From positions 1 to 64,000 of the forward strand of contig NZ_BJXB01000003.1 of assembly GCF_007990775.1 (NCBI RefSeq): a stretch of DNA of 64,000 nt. The letters run 5' to 3'. The first letter of the stretch is position 1, and each line of letters begins with the position of its first letter. Shown here one piece after another: positions 8,685 through 16,216 of this stretch. The notes under the pieces are model-generated. The model made no database searches. It was not told the DNA's origin and saw nothing but the letters and a program-made list of their open reading frames with translations. The position numbers and the translations under genes are program-made. Source of the DNA: Deinococcus cellulosilyticus NBRC 106333 = KACC 11606 (GTDB lineage: Bacteria; Deinococcota; Deinococci; Deinococcales; Deinococcaceae).

Positions 8685-9458
8685 TTACTGGTCTTTGGGA
8701 GCTTTGGAGACATCTTTGCCAAACCACTTTTTGCTGATTTTCAGGTAGGTCCCATCGTTTTTCATGTCGTCCAGGGCCTTGTTGACCGCAGCAGCGAATT
8801 TGGGGTTGTTCTTCTGGAAGGGAATCCCCATCTCGGTGGTTTCACCGATCTGCGCTGCGCCTTTGACCAGCAGACGGGTTTTGACGGTCAGGTAAGCAAT
8901 CAGCAGGCTGTCGTTCAGGGCAGCATCAATGCGTCCCAGGCTCAGGTCGCGCAGGGTGTCCGGGGCGGCCTGATAGGTTTTCAGCTCAATGCCACTGATG
9001 GCTTTGGCCATGTCGTAGTAGTTGCTGCCTAGACCCACCCCGAGCTTTTTGCCTTTCAGGTCGTTGAGGCTCTTGAACTTGCGGGGGTCCCCTTTGCGGA
9101 TGATCAGCTGTGCGCTGGACACGATGTAGGGTTTGGAGAAGTCCAGGATCTTCTTGCGCTCAGGGGTGATGGAGACCTGGTTGACGATCACATCGTATTT
9201 TCCAGCCTGCAGACCGGCAATGATGCCACTCCACTCGGTGGTGATGAATTCAGGCTTGACACCGAGGCGGGCTGCAAGTTCTTTTGCAATGTCCACATCG
9301 AAGCCGACCAGCTGGTTCTTTTCATCCCGGTAGTTGAAGGGAGGGTAGGTGCCTTCGAGGGCAATTTTGAGGGTGCCACGGTCTTTGACCGTGTCCAGAA
9401 GTTCTGCGTGGGCTGCGCTGAGCAGCAGGAGGCTGAGGGCCATCAGGGTCTTTTTCAT
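8685..9458 (-). CDS. amino-acid ABC transporter substrate-binding protein (SBP family 3)
   Basis: A 257-aa exported binding protein. A signal peptide (MKKTLMALSLLLLSAAHA) is followed by the family-3 pattern: GTLKIALEGTYPPFNYRDE, VGFDVDIAKELAARLG, then DVIVNQVSITPERKKILDFS and GKKLGVGLGSNY. It captures a polar amino acid outside the membrane and delivers it to the permease encoded 48 nt downstream. Its promoter shares a sequence box with ssuD, so a sulfur amino acid such as cystine is a reasonable guess for the ligand. AAAGGA precedes the ATG. Confidence 0.93.
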   Translation of the reverse strand: MKKTLMALSLLLLSAAHAELLDTVKDRGTLKIALEGTYPPFNYRDEKNQLVGFDVDIAKELAARLGVKPEFITTEWSGIIAGLQAGKYDVIVNQVSITPERKKILDFSKPYIVSSAQLIIRKGDPRKFKSLNDLKGKKLGVGLGSNYYDMAKAISGIELKTYQAAPDTLRDLSLGRIDAALNDSLLIAYLTVKTRLLVKGAAQIGETTEMGIPFQKNNPKFAAAVNKALDDMKNDGTYLKISKKWFGKDVSKAPKDQ

Positions 9459-9503
9459 GGTTGTTGTCCTTTCGGGGAGAACAGATCTTCCGAAGTCGTC
9501 GTC

Positions 9504-9532
9504 ATCATAAGATTAATTACAATATCTGTCAA
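9504..9532 (-). promoter_or_regulatory. promoter of the amino-acid ABC operon with shared TTGA-N7-TGTAAT box
   Basis: On the minus strand, TTGACA (9527-9532), a 17-nt spacer and TATGAT (9504-9509) form a near-consensus promoter. The spacer contains TGTAAT (9516-9521). The upstream AATAGTTGACA is identical to that at the ssuD promoter. Confidence 0.8.
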
Positions 9533-9570
9533 CTATTCAAATGGCTTGGCTCTGGTGTCTTGAACCTGAC

Positions 9571-9597
9571 AAGAAAAAGTCCTCCACATGGAGGACT
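9571..9597 (-). terminator. intrinsic terminator of ssuA
   Basis: AGTCCTCC / GGAGGACT stem (9578-9597) followed by a T-run on the minus strand, about 70 nt after the ssuA stop. Apart from this and the ABC promoter, the stretch 9459-9665 shows no gene. Confidence 0.8.
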
Positions 9598-9665
9598 GAT
9601 TTTAATCGGATGGGCCTTGAAAAACATCAAGATCAGGTACAAAAGATCAGAAGCAAAACCGATGT

Positions 9666-10634
9666 TTACTTGCTGCTGGCCGTAATGCTCTTGGTAAAAG
9701 GCACCTTGCCAATCAGCTCACTGGTGAAGTTCAGCTTGTTGGGAAGCACGCCCAGTTTGTAGAAGGTGTCCGCTTCCTTCTGGAGGTAATTCAATTGACT
9801 GGTCGGGAAGGGGGTGATGCTGTAGTTGCCAGATCGCAGCAGCACGGTTTTCAGGATGTCTCTGGGAATCCCGAGGTCCTCATTCCACAGGTCCACCAGT
9901 TTGTCGCGGTTTTTGTTGGCCCAGTCTGCCGTGCGTTTGAGTTCGGCCAGCAGGTAGGAGAGGGCTTTCTTCTTGCCTGGGTCTTTGAGCACTCTGTCCA
10001 CGGTGATCCAGTAGCCCACCCCATCGGTCAGGCCTTTGCTGTCCCGGATCACCCGCACATTGTTTCCGGCCTGTGCGATGGCGTAGAAGGGGTCCCAGAT
10101 CACCCATGCATCCACAGCTTTGCCTTCCAGGGCACCACGGGCCTCGGCAGGGGGCAGGTTCACGATCTCCACATCATTGAGGTCCAGCCCCACTTCCTGC
10201 AAGGCCAGCTGGATCAGGTAGTGGGAGGCAGAACCACGTTGCAGGGCAATTTTCTTGCCTTTCAGGTCCTTCACTGTCTTGATGGGAGAATCTTTCGTCA
10301 CCAGAATCGCACTGCTCTTGGGATCTCGGGTCTTGGTGATGCCCACATACTTGATGGGGGTTCCTGCAGCGAAAGCAAAGATGCTGGGGGTGTCACCTGT
10401 AGAACCAAAATCAATGGCTCCTGCCCGCTGGGCTTCCAGCAGTTGAGGGCCTGCAGGGAACAGGTACCACTCGTACTTGATGCCCAGTTTGGCCGCCTCA
10501 TCCAGCCATCCCAGGGACTTCAGGGCTGTGGGGAGACCCCCTTTCTGGTAACCGATTTTGAAAACAATGTCTTCAGCGTGGGCGATGGAACCGAGCGTGA
10601 GGAGTGCAAAAGCGGCAAGCAACTGTTTTTTCAT
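9666..10634 (-). CDS. ssuA: aliphatic sulfonate ABC transporter substrate-binding protein
   Basis: A 322-aa exported binding protein of the SsuA/NrtA type. The signal peptide MKKQLLAAFALLTLGSIAHA is followed by FKIGYQKGGLPTALKS, the typical family opening, then DFGSTGDTPSIFAFAAG and a GKKIALQRGSASHYLIQLAL segment. It would bind alkanesulfonates outside the cell for import as a sulfur source. It lies downstream of ssuD on the same strand but beyond a terminator. No ssuB (ATPase) or ssuC (permease) is encoded in the window, so these must be elsewhere. Confidence 0.9.
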   Translation of the reverse strand: MKKQLLAAFALLTLGSIAHAEDIVFKIGYQKGGLPTALKSLGWLDEAAKLGIKYEWYLFPAGPQLLEAQRAGAIDFGSTGDTPSIFAFAAGTPIKYVGITKTRDPKSSAILVTKDSPIKTVKDLKGKKIALQRGSASHYLIQLALQEVGLDLNDVEIVNLPPAEARGALEGKAVDAWVIWDPFYAIAQAGNNVRVIRDSKGLTDGVGYWITVDRVLKDPGKKKALSYLLAELKRTADWANKNRDKLVDLWNEDLGIPRDILKTVLLRSGNYSITPFPTSQLNYLQKEADTFYKLGVLPNKLNFTSELIGKVPFTKSITASSK

Positions 10635-10853
10635 GGTGAACCTCTGGTGTTTGAAATTGGAACTCCAGTGAAGGAGAAGTTTGATGAAAAAGCCTGCACC
10701 TGACCGTGCAGGCGGACATGAGGAAGTTTGTTCAGCTCTTTAAACTCTGGGACAGTGTGCACCTCCCCACCCCGGGATGGGAGTTCTCGGCCCCGGAGTG
10801 ATGGAAAATCGCGTACCAATTAAAGGAGAGGAACGAACGAAGAATTTCTGGGT
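10635..10853. other. ssuD-ssuA intergenic region with hairpins
   Basis: No gene is seen in these 219 bases. Besides the terminator at 10687-10713, the minus strand can form a G/C-rich stem around 10771-10793 (CTCCCATCCC against GGGGTGGGGAG, imperfect). I do not see the conserved core of a SAM riboswitch or any other known riboswitch. Confidence 0.5.
10687..10713 (-). terminator. intrinsic terminator between ssuD and ssuA
   Basis: A perfect 8-bp stem GCCTGCAC / GTGCAGGC (10692-10713) with a T5 run on the minus strand. It lies 53 nt before the ssuA start, so it could end the ssuD transcript or act as an attenuator for ssuA. Confidence 0.8.
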
Positions 10854-11996
10854 TCAGTAAGACACGGCGAGTCGTTTCTCAGACTCTTTGACCTGCAGGA
10901 CGCCCGTCTGGGTCTTGCCGATGGCCGGGAACAGCAGTTCTGCAGTGTAGTAGGCTTCTTCAAGGTGAGGGTAGCCAGACAGGATGAAGGTGTCCACCCC
11001 GATGTCCTGGTACTCGTGGATGAGCCCAGCGACGTTCTCAGGGTTGCCCACGAAGGCGGTGCCTGCCCCTCCACGCACCAGACCAATGCCAGCCCACAGG
11101 TTCTTGTGGATGACCAGTTTGCTGCGGTCTCCACCGTGTAAGGCGATCATGCGACGCTGACCTTCGGAGTCGCGGGTGGCCTGGGCCTGCTGTGCCCTGC
11201 GGATGGTTTCATCGTCCAGTTTCTCGATGAGTTTGTTCGCCACAGACCAGGCTTCTTCTTCGGTTTCACGGACGATGATGTGAGCCCGGACCCCGAAACG
11301 GACTTTTCTGCCCGCCAGTGCCGCCTGCTCAGCGACCCGCTCGATCTTCTCTCTGGCAATGTGGGGAGGCTCCCCCCAGGTCAGGTACACATCGGTGTAA
11401 TCCGCCGCCACCTGAATCGCGGGCTCACTGCTGCCCCCGAAGTACACCGGAGGAAGGGGTTGTTGCACCGGACCGAACTGCAGTTTGCCTTCCGTGATCG
11501 ACAGGTGCTCTCCCTGAAAAGACACACTCTCTCCCTGCAGCAGGGCACGGAACACGTGCACCCATTCTCTTGTCAGGGCGTAGCGTTCATCCTTGTCCAG
11601 GTAGCGCTCGGGGAGGCCTTCGGCGAGGAGGGCTTTGTCTCCCGAGCCACTGACAAGGTTGAGAGAGACGCGACCGTTCGAGATGCGGTCGAGTGCGGCG
11701 GTCATGCGTGCAGCGAGGGCAGGACTGATGAGCCCGGGCCGGACAGCAACAAGGAATTTGAGTCGCTGGGTGAGGGGGGCGAGTGCGCTGGCGGTGATCC
11801 AGGCTTCTTCACAGCCGTATCCGGTGGGGAGGAGTGCGCCGTCAAAGCCGAGGGTGTCTGCGGCGAGGGCGACACTTTTGAGGTAGTGAAAGTCGTTGGT
11901 GCGTTTCTGGTTGCTGCTGCCCAGATGGCGACCATCCCCACTGGTGGGAATGAACCAGAAAATGTCTGGCACGTTTTTGGAAATCTGCTGGGTCAT
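10854..11996 (-). CDS. ssuD: FMNH2-dependent alkanesulfonate monooxygenase
   Basis: A 380-aa bacterial-luciferase-family oxygenase that releases sulfite from alkanesulfonates using reduced FMN. Family features include FWFIPTSGDGRHLGS at the N-terminus, GYGCEEAWITASALAP, VSLNLVSGSGDKA, and VDTFILSGYPHLEEAY near the C-terminus, the strongest SsuD-type signature. Length matches the E. coli enzyme (about 381 aa). No flavin reductase (ssuE) is seen nearby. It is preceded by a strong promoter carrying the shared TTGA-N7-TGTAAT box and faces away from the aldo/keto reductase gene. Confidence 0.94.
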   Translation of the reverse strand: MTQQISKNVPDIFWFIPTSGDGRHLGSSNQKRTNDFHYLKSVALAADTLGFDGALLPTGYGCEEAWITASALAPLTQRLKFLVAVRPGLISPALAARMTAALDRISNGRVSLNLVSGSGDKALLAEGLPERYLDKDERYALTREWVHVFRALLQGESVSFQGEHLSITEGKLQFGPVQQPLPPVYFGGSSEPAIQVAADYTDVYLTWGEPPHIAREKIERVAEQAALAGRKVRFGVRAHIIVRETEEEAWSVANKLIEKLDDETIRRAQQAQATRDSEGQRRMIALHGGDRSKLVIHKNLWAGIGLVRGGAGTAFVGNPENVAGLIHEYQDIGVDTFILSGYPHLEEAYYTAELLFPAIGKTQTGVLQVKESEKRLAVSY

Positions 11997-12076
11997 AAGA
12001 CTCCTTTCAGCACCTGTGGGTGCAGGGAAGGGGATCTGCTGTCATTGGCGGTGGGTGCACCGCTTGCTTGAGGTGA

Positions 12077-12105
12077 AGATTAGAATAGATTACATAAATT
12101 GTCAA
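12077..12105 (-). promoter_or_regulatory. ssuD promoter with shared box
   Basis: On the minus strand, TTGACA (12100-12105), a 17-nt spacer and TAATCT (12077-12082). The stretch AATAGTTGACA, 5 nt, TGTAAT matches the amino-acid ABC promoter. Confidence 0.8.
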
Positions 12106-12148
12106 CTATTGTCCTGAAGCTCCTGATTGTTCAAGATGGGCGAACTGT

Positions 12149-12177
12149 GGTTTTTGCTGATATTCAGCCGAAAAACC
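12149..12177. promoter_or_regulatory. dyad-symmetric site between divergent ssuD and aldo/keto reductase genes
   Basis: GGTTTTTGCTGA, TAT, then TCAGCCGAAAAACC form an almost perfect inverted repeat (one 2-nt bulge) midway between the two divergent promoters. It looks like an operator; the regulator is unknown. Confidence 0.45.
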
Positions 12178-12240
12178 ATCATCTAGGTCAAAATCCAGAA
12201 GTTGTCCAGAAGCCTGCCATCTGGTAAGCCTAGATTATTG

Positions 12241-12270
12241 TTGATTTAATTTGTAATCTTTTGCTAACCT
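12241..12270 (+). promoter_or_regulatory. aldo/keto reductase promoter with shared box
   Basis: TTGATT (12241-12246), an 18-nt spacer and TAACCT (12265-12270). TGTAAT at 12252-12257 stands at the same distance from TTGA as in the ssuD and amino-acid ABC promoters. Confidence 0.65.
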
Positions 12271-12301
12271 GTGTTACAGATTCACCCTTCAAGGAGCACA
12301 C

Positions 12302-13273
12302 ATGACCACACGCAAATTGGGACCTTTAGAAGTCAGCCCACTGGGCCTCGGATGCATGGGCATGTCCCAGTCTTATGGCACCACCGATGACGCCGAGTCG
12401 ATTCGCACGCTGGATTACGCTCTGGACCACGGCATCAACTTTCTGGACACTGCCGATGTGTATGGTCCCCACACCAACGAGGAACTGCTGGGCAGGTACC
12501 TGCAGGGGAAAAGAGACAAAGTCGTTCTGGCCACCAAGTTTGGCATCCACCGCACCCCCACCGAGTACTTCGGCATCAATGGCAAGCCAGAATATGTGAA
12601 GCAGGCCATTGAAGGGAGCCTGAAGCGCCTGCAGACCGATTTTATCGACCTGTATTACCTGCACCGGGTCGATCCCAATACCCCCATTGAAGACACTGTG
12701 GGAGCACTTGCCGAACTGGTTCAGGCCGGACTGGTGCGCTACATCGGCCTCTCTGAGGTTTCTCCCGGCACCCTGAGACGTGCCCACGCCGTGCACCCCA
12801 TCACTGCCGTGCAGAGTGAATATTCCCTGTGGACCCGTGATCCTGAAGATGGGCTGCTCTCCACCCTGAGAGAGCTTGGGGTGGGTCTGGTGGCCTACAG
12901 TCCTCTGGGGCGCGGCTTTCTCACTGGAGCCTTCAAAACCCCTGACGATTTTGAACCCACAGACAACAGGCGCAACCATCCCCGCTTCCAGGGTGAGAAT
13001 TTCTACAAAAACCTGGACCTTGCCAGCCGCATTCAGGATTTCGCCCATGAAAAAGGTGCGACTCCCGCGCAGGTGGCTCTGGCCTGGGTGCTGTCCCAGG
13101 GGCAGGACATCGTGCCCATCCCTGGCACCAAACGGGTCAAATACCTGCAGGACAACCTCGGCAGCCTGAATGTGCAGCTCACGCATGAAGAACTTGCACA
13201 ACTGGACCGCATTGCACCACTGGGCATTGCTGCAGGGGACCGTTACCCCGACATGAGCGCCATCAATCGCTAA
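12302..13273 (+). CDS. aldo/keto reductase
   Basis: A 323-aa NADPH-dependent oxidoreductase with a TIM-barrel fold. The catalytic tetrad is visible: Asp in INFLDTADVYG, Tyr in the same motif, Lys in VVLATKFG and His in YYLHRVD. The C-terminal IPGTKR segment binds the phosphate of NADPH. The natural substrate is not predictable. AAGGAG at 12291-12296 sets the start. It is divergent from ssuD and shares a promoter box with it, so induction under the same (possibly sulfur-limiting) condition is inferred. Confidence 0.93.
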   Translation: MTTRKLGPLEVSPLGLGCMGMSQSYGTTDDAESIRTLDYALDHGINFLDTADVYGPHTNEELLGRYLQGKRDKVVLATKFGIHRTPTEYFGINGKPEYVKQAIEGSLKRLQTDFIDLYYLHRVDPNTPIEDTVGALAELVQAGLVRYIGLSEVSPGTLRRAHAVHPITAVQSEYSLWTRDPEDGLLSTLRELGVGLVAYSPLGRGFLTGAFKTPDDFEPTDNRRNHPRFQGENFYKNLDLASRIQDFAHEKGATPAQVALAWVLSQGQDIVPIPGTKRVKYLQDNLGSLNVQLTHEELAQLDRIAPLGIAAGDRYPDMSAINR

Positions 13274-13309
13274 AGACAAAAAAACACAAATGGAGAGGGG
13301 AAGGCAGGT

Positions 13310-13315
13310 TATGCT
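13310..13315 (+). promoter_or_regulatory. leaderless -10 box of pcp
   Basis: TATGCT, 6 nt, then the ATG at 13322; no Shine-Dalgarno. Confidence 0.6.
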
Positions 13316-13321
13316 TCCCCT

Positions 13322-13963
13322 ATGCGTGTTTTGCTCACCGGTTTTGAACCCTTCGGGGGAGAACAGATCAACCCTTCATGGCTTGCTGTGCAGGGGGTAT
13401 CTGCCCTTGTGCCCCATCTGGACATCGTCTGCCACCAGCTTCCCACAGTTTTTGGAGCGGCCCTTGAAGAACTGAGGGTGGCCATTGAGGACCACAATCC
13501 CAGGGTGGTGATCTGCACCGGACAGGCCGGAGGCAGGCCCTGCATCAGTCTGGAACGGGTGGCCATCAACCTGATGGATGCCCGCATCCCGGACAACGCC
13601 GGACAGCAGCCCCTGGATGAACCCATCTTTGAAGGTGCTCCAGCGGCTTACTTCACCACCCTGCCGGTCAAGCGCCTCAGGCAGCGGATGATCCAGGAGG
13701 GCATCCCTTCAGAAATCAGCTACACGGCTGGCACTTTTGTCTGCAACGACGTTTTTTATGGCCTGATGCATGACCTGTCCACCCGCTCTCCAGGCATCAT
13801 CGGTGGTTTTGTGCATGTGCCGTACCTGCCCGAACAGGTGGCTGCCCGGACCTGGGAACCCAGCATGTCCCTTTCAAACATCACCCGGGCCCTGGCGATT
13901 CTGGCCGAAGAAAGCACAAAGAACCCCGAGGACATTCGCGCCCTCGGGGGAACCATCTGTTAA
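13322..13963 (+). CDS. pcp: pyroglutamyl-peptidase I
   Basis: A 213-aa cysteine peptidase (family C15) that removes N-terminal pyroglutamate from peptides in the cytoplasm. The catalytic triad can be placed at Glu78 (CISLERVA), Cys141 (GTFVCNDVFYG) and His165 (GFVHVPYLPEQ), and the N-terminal LLTGFEPFGGEQINPS is the family opening. Length is normal. The start codon is 6 nt after a TATGCT box, so the message is probably leaderless. The gene ends against a tandem repeat that separates it from the convergent exported-protein gene. Confidence 0.96.
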   Translation: MRVLLTGFEPFGGEQINPSWLAVQGVSALVPHLDIVCHQLPTVFGAALEELRVAIEDHNPRVVICTGQAGGRPCISLERVAINLMDARIPDNAGQQPLDEPIFEGAPAAYFTTLPVKRLRQRMIQEGIPSEISYTAGTFVCNDVFYGLMHDLSTRSPGIIGGFVHVPYLPEQVAARTWEPSMSLSNITRALAILAEESTKNPEDIRALGGTIC

Positions 13964-13964
13964 A

Positions 13965-14054
13965 CCTCCCCCTGGTCAGGAGGAGAAAAGCGCAGCGAAG
14001 AGGGAGATTAAATCTCCCCCTCTGTAGGGGGAGAAAAGCGCAGCGAAGAGGGGG
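13965..14054. repeat. tandem intergenic repeat with AAAAGCGCAGCGAAGAGGG core
   Basis: Two near-identical units of about 40 bp lie head to tail. Each has a CTCCCCCT ... AGGAG/AGGGGGAG hairpin followed by GAGAAAAGCGCAGCGAAGAGG. The element fills the whole gap between two convergent stop codons (pcp at 13963 and the exported protein at 14055). It has no T-run, so it is not a standard terminator. Confidence 0.75.
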
Positions 14055-16079
14055 TCATTCCCATCCAATCTCAGGCATGGTCAGAAGCTGTTCAGGAGAC
14101 AGGTCTGAGAAGATCTGATACTGGATGGTGTATTCGCCGGGTTCCACATTCCCGAGACGGAAGGTGTTGCCACTGAGTTCGGCATTGACCCCTCTGCTGG
14201 TCACATTGCTGCGGGTGGTGAAGGTGTCACTCTTCGGCAGGGCGTCCACGATGCTGAGGTTCTTCACCGCTTTTTCGACACTCAGGTTCAGGGTGATGTT
14301 GTAGGCCTTGCCATCGAAGCTCAGGGCTTTTTTCACCCGAACATGGCTGTTCTCCTGCTTGATGCCACTGATCACCAGGCTCAGGGGGCGCACCTGCACA
14401 GCATTGGTGGTGCTCAGTCCACTCAGGTCCAGGGTTCCGGTGACATTGCCGTTGGCGCACGCTTTCGCCACAAAGGACACCGTGAGAGGGCTGCCATCCG
14501 ACAGGTTGCCCGTGGTGGAGGTAGGCACATTGGCGGTGATGCCCTGCGGAAGAGAGACACTCAGGGTGCTCTTGATCGGGTAGGGGAAAAGGGTTTTTGC
14601 CACGGCATTGATCGAGGTGTTCCCACAGAAATCCACCACATCCGGGCTGGTGGACACAATCACTTCGGTGTTCACCCGGTATTCCAGGGTCACGGTGTTT
14701 TCCTGCTCAATCACCACGGTCCCTGTCTGGGTGAAGGTGCTGGACCCGGGAATCTCGGTCGGAATCACAGTGTAGCCCCCAGGGGGCAGGCTGATGCTGA
14801 TGGGTGTTCTTGCGGTGATGCTGCTGGTGCTGGTTGCAGGGGTATTGGGATCTGCCGGTGGATTTTCTGTTGCTGGAGGGGTTCCATCCACTGGAGGGGT
14901 GGTGTTGATGGGGGTTCCACCAGGGTTGGCCGTGAGCTGGAAAGGAATCCCATTGAGGGGCACCCGGTTCTGCCCGATCACAGCCACCGCATTGACTTTG
15001 AGTTTGCCCTCATTGAGTTTCGCCACAAAGCGGATTTTGGCTGGAGCCTGTTCCACACAGACCGAGGTGTTGCTCTGAACGTTCCCTTTCCCTTCCACCA
15101 CGCTGGAGCCCACAGGAATGTAACTCTTTGGGAGCACAGGAACAGCACACCAGTTGCGGTTGTTGGTGAGGGTGTACCCGGCATTTGGAATCGGTCTGCC
15201 CTGGGGGTCCACCACTTCCACGGTCACAGTGGGGGTGAGTTTCACTCCGGTGGGTGTGGCAAAAGGAGGCACAATCCCGTTGAAGGGCTCATTGTTGACG
15301 GTCAGTTTCAGGTTGAAGGCATTGGAGTACTGGCTGGGTTTTTCGGGAATGCGGGCATAGATGCTCCAGGTGCCCAGCAGATCCTGCGTGACCTGAAAGC
15401 GGTCCGTGGCACTCTTGCCATTGTCAGAGGTGGTCAGGCGGTACCGCTTGCCATCCGGTGCATCTGCATAGAGTTCCAGATCTGCATTGCCATCCCCGTC
15501 ATAGTTGATGATCTGGATTTCCCTGCCCAGCATGAAATCGGGCACATTCAGCTGTGCGGCCAGCATGTACTGGTCCGGACGGCCACGGGCATTGATGGTG
15601 AACTGGTCGGAAAGCAGATTGAAGCCCCCCGCCAGACGCAGGGCGTAGGCGTTCTTGCCTTTCCCTTCGCTGTTGACCTTCAGGGTGTAGGTGCCTGCAG
15701 GAAGCGGTGTGCTGATCAGGCGCTCCCAGGTGTGTGCAAGGGTGTTCTCGTACCGCCGTTCAAAGACCTTTCCATTGGGCCCGGTCAGGGTGATGATCGA
15801 GGCAAAAGGCAGGTCCTTGCCGTAGATCTCATCTCCGTAGTACCCGGTGGTGGCCCTTCCATTCACATAATCGTTGAGGTTGAGCCCAGGTGAATACACC
15901 TCCAGATTGATGGGGGTGTTCTTCTGGGCGTCGGTGATCACGAAGGTGTAGGTTTCCCCTTTGGTGATCCAGCCGAAGCCGTCTCCCACGTTCACCAGGG
16001 GCAGGGTGCCGCCCGTCTGGGCAAAGGCCACCATCGAAGAAAAAATCATGCTGCTGATCAGGTGTTTCTTGAGTCGCAT
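14055..16079 (-). CDS. large exported protein, possible surface/envelope protein
   Basis: A 674-aa predicted secreted protein. I chose the ATG at 16079 because it gives a proper signal peptide (MRLKKHLISSMIFSSMVAFA); a longer in-frame start adds 30 non-signal residues. The N-terminal part (about 30-230) has beta-rich repeats such as GETYTFVITD and LPAGTYTLKVNSEGKGKNAYALRL that recall pre-peptidase C-terminal domains. A Pro/Thr-rich linker lies at about 390-430. The C-terminal 230 residues are beta-rich with a DUF11-like look (SIVDALPKSDTF). A TAAGAT box at 16088-16093 is 8 nt before the ATG. Function unknown. Confidence 0.8.
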   Translation of the reverse strand: MRLKKHLISSMIFSSMVAFAQTGGTLPLVNVGDGFGWITKGETYTFVITDAQKNTPINLEVYSPGLNLNDYVNGRATTGYYGDEIYGKDLPFASIITLTGPNGKVFERRYENTLAHTWERLISTPLPAGTYTLKVNSEGKGKNAYALRLAGGFNLLSDQFTINARGRPDQYMLAAQLNVPDFMLGREIQIINYDGDGNADLELYADAPDGKRYRLTTSDNGKSATDRFQVTQDLLGTWSIYARIPEKPSQYSNAFNLKLTVNNEPFNGIVPPFATPTGVKLTPTVTVEVVDPQGRPIPNAGYTLTNNRNWCAVPVLPKSYIPVGSSVVEGKGNVQSNTSVCVEQAPAKIRFVAKLNEGKLKVNAVAVIGQNRVPLNGIPFQLTANPGGTPINTTPPVDGTPPATENPPADPNTPATSTSSITARTPISISLPPGGYTVIPTEIPGSSTFTQTGTVVIEQENTVTLEYRVNTEVIVSTSPDVVDFCGNTSINAVAKTLFPYPIKSTLSVSLPQGITANVPTSTTGNLSDGSPLTVSFVAKACANGNVTGTLDLSGLSTTNAVQVRPLSLVISGIKQENSHVRVKKALSFDGKAYNITLNLSVEKAVKNLSIVDALPKSDTFTTRSNVTSRGVNAELSGNTFRLGNVEPGEYTIQYQIFSDLSPEQLLTMPEIGWE

Positions 16080-16087
16080 ATGCACCC

Positions 16088-16093
16088 ATCTTA
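16088..16093 (-). promoter_or_regulatory. -10 box of the exported-protein gene
   Basis: TAAGAT on the minus strand, 8 nt before the ATG at 16079; no Shine-Dalgarno is present. Confidence 0.45.
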
Positions 16094-16216
16094 AAGTGTT
16101 CCCTTTGCTGCTTTGTAAAGGAAACATTAATGCTCCTGCCATGTTGACGAACTTCCTCCAGAACATCAAAAGAACCTTTCAGGTGCAGGGTCAGGTGAAG
16201 CAGGTGAGAAGAATTT

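Noticed and set aside
10713..10853. Possible SAM riboswitch or other known riboswitch before ssuA
   Set aside because: The conserved internal-loop sequences are absent; only generic hairpins are seen.
10820..11134. Possible frameshift near the 3' end of ssuD
   Set aside because: The main frame carries the full SsuD C-terminal signature and has normal length; the other frame is a shadow.
13965..14054. CRISPR-like array
   Set aside because: Only two units with hairpin structure and no spacer pattern; no cas genes in the window.
14343..15893. A 516-codon open frame on the plus strand
   Set aside because: Antisense to the exported-protein gene; Gly/His-rich shadow translation with no domain.
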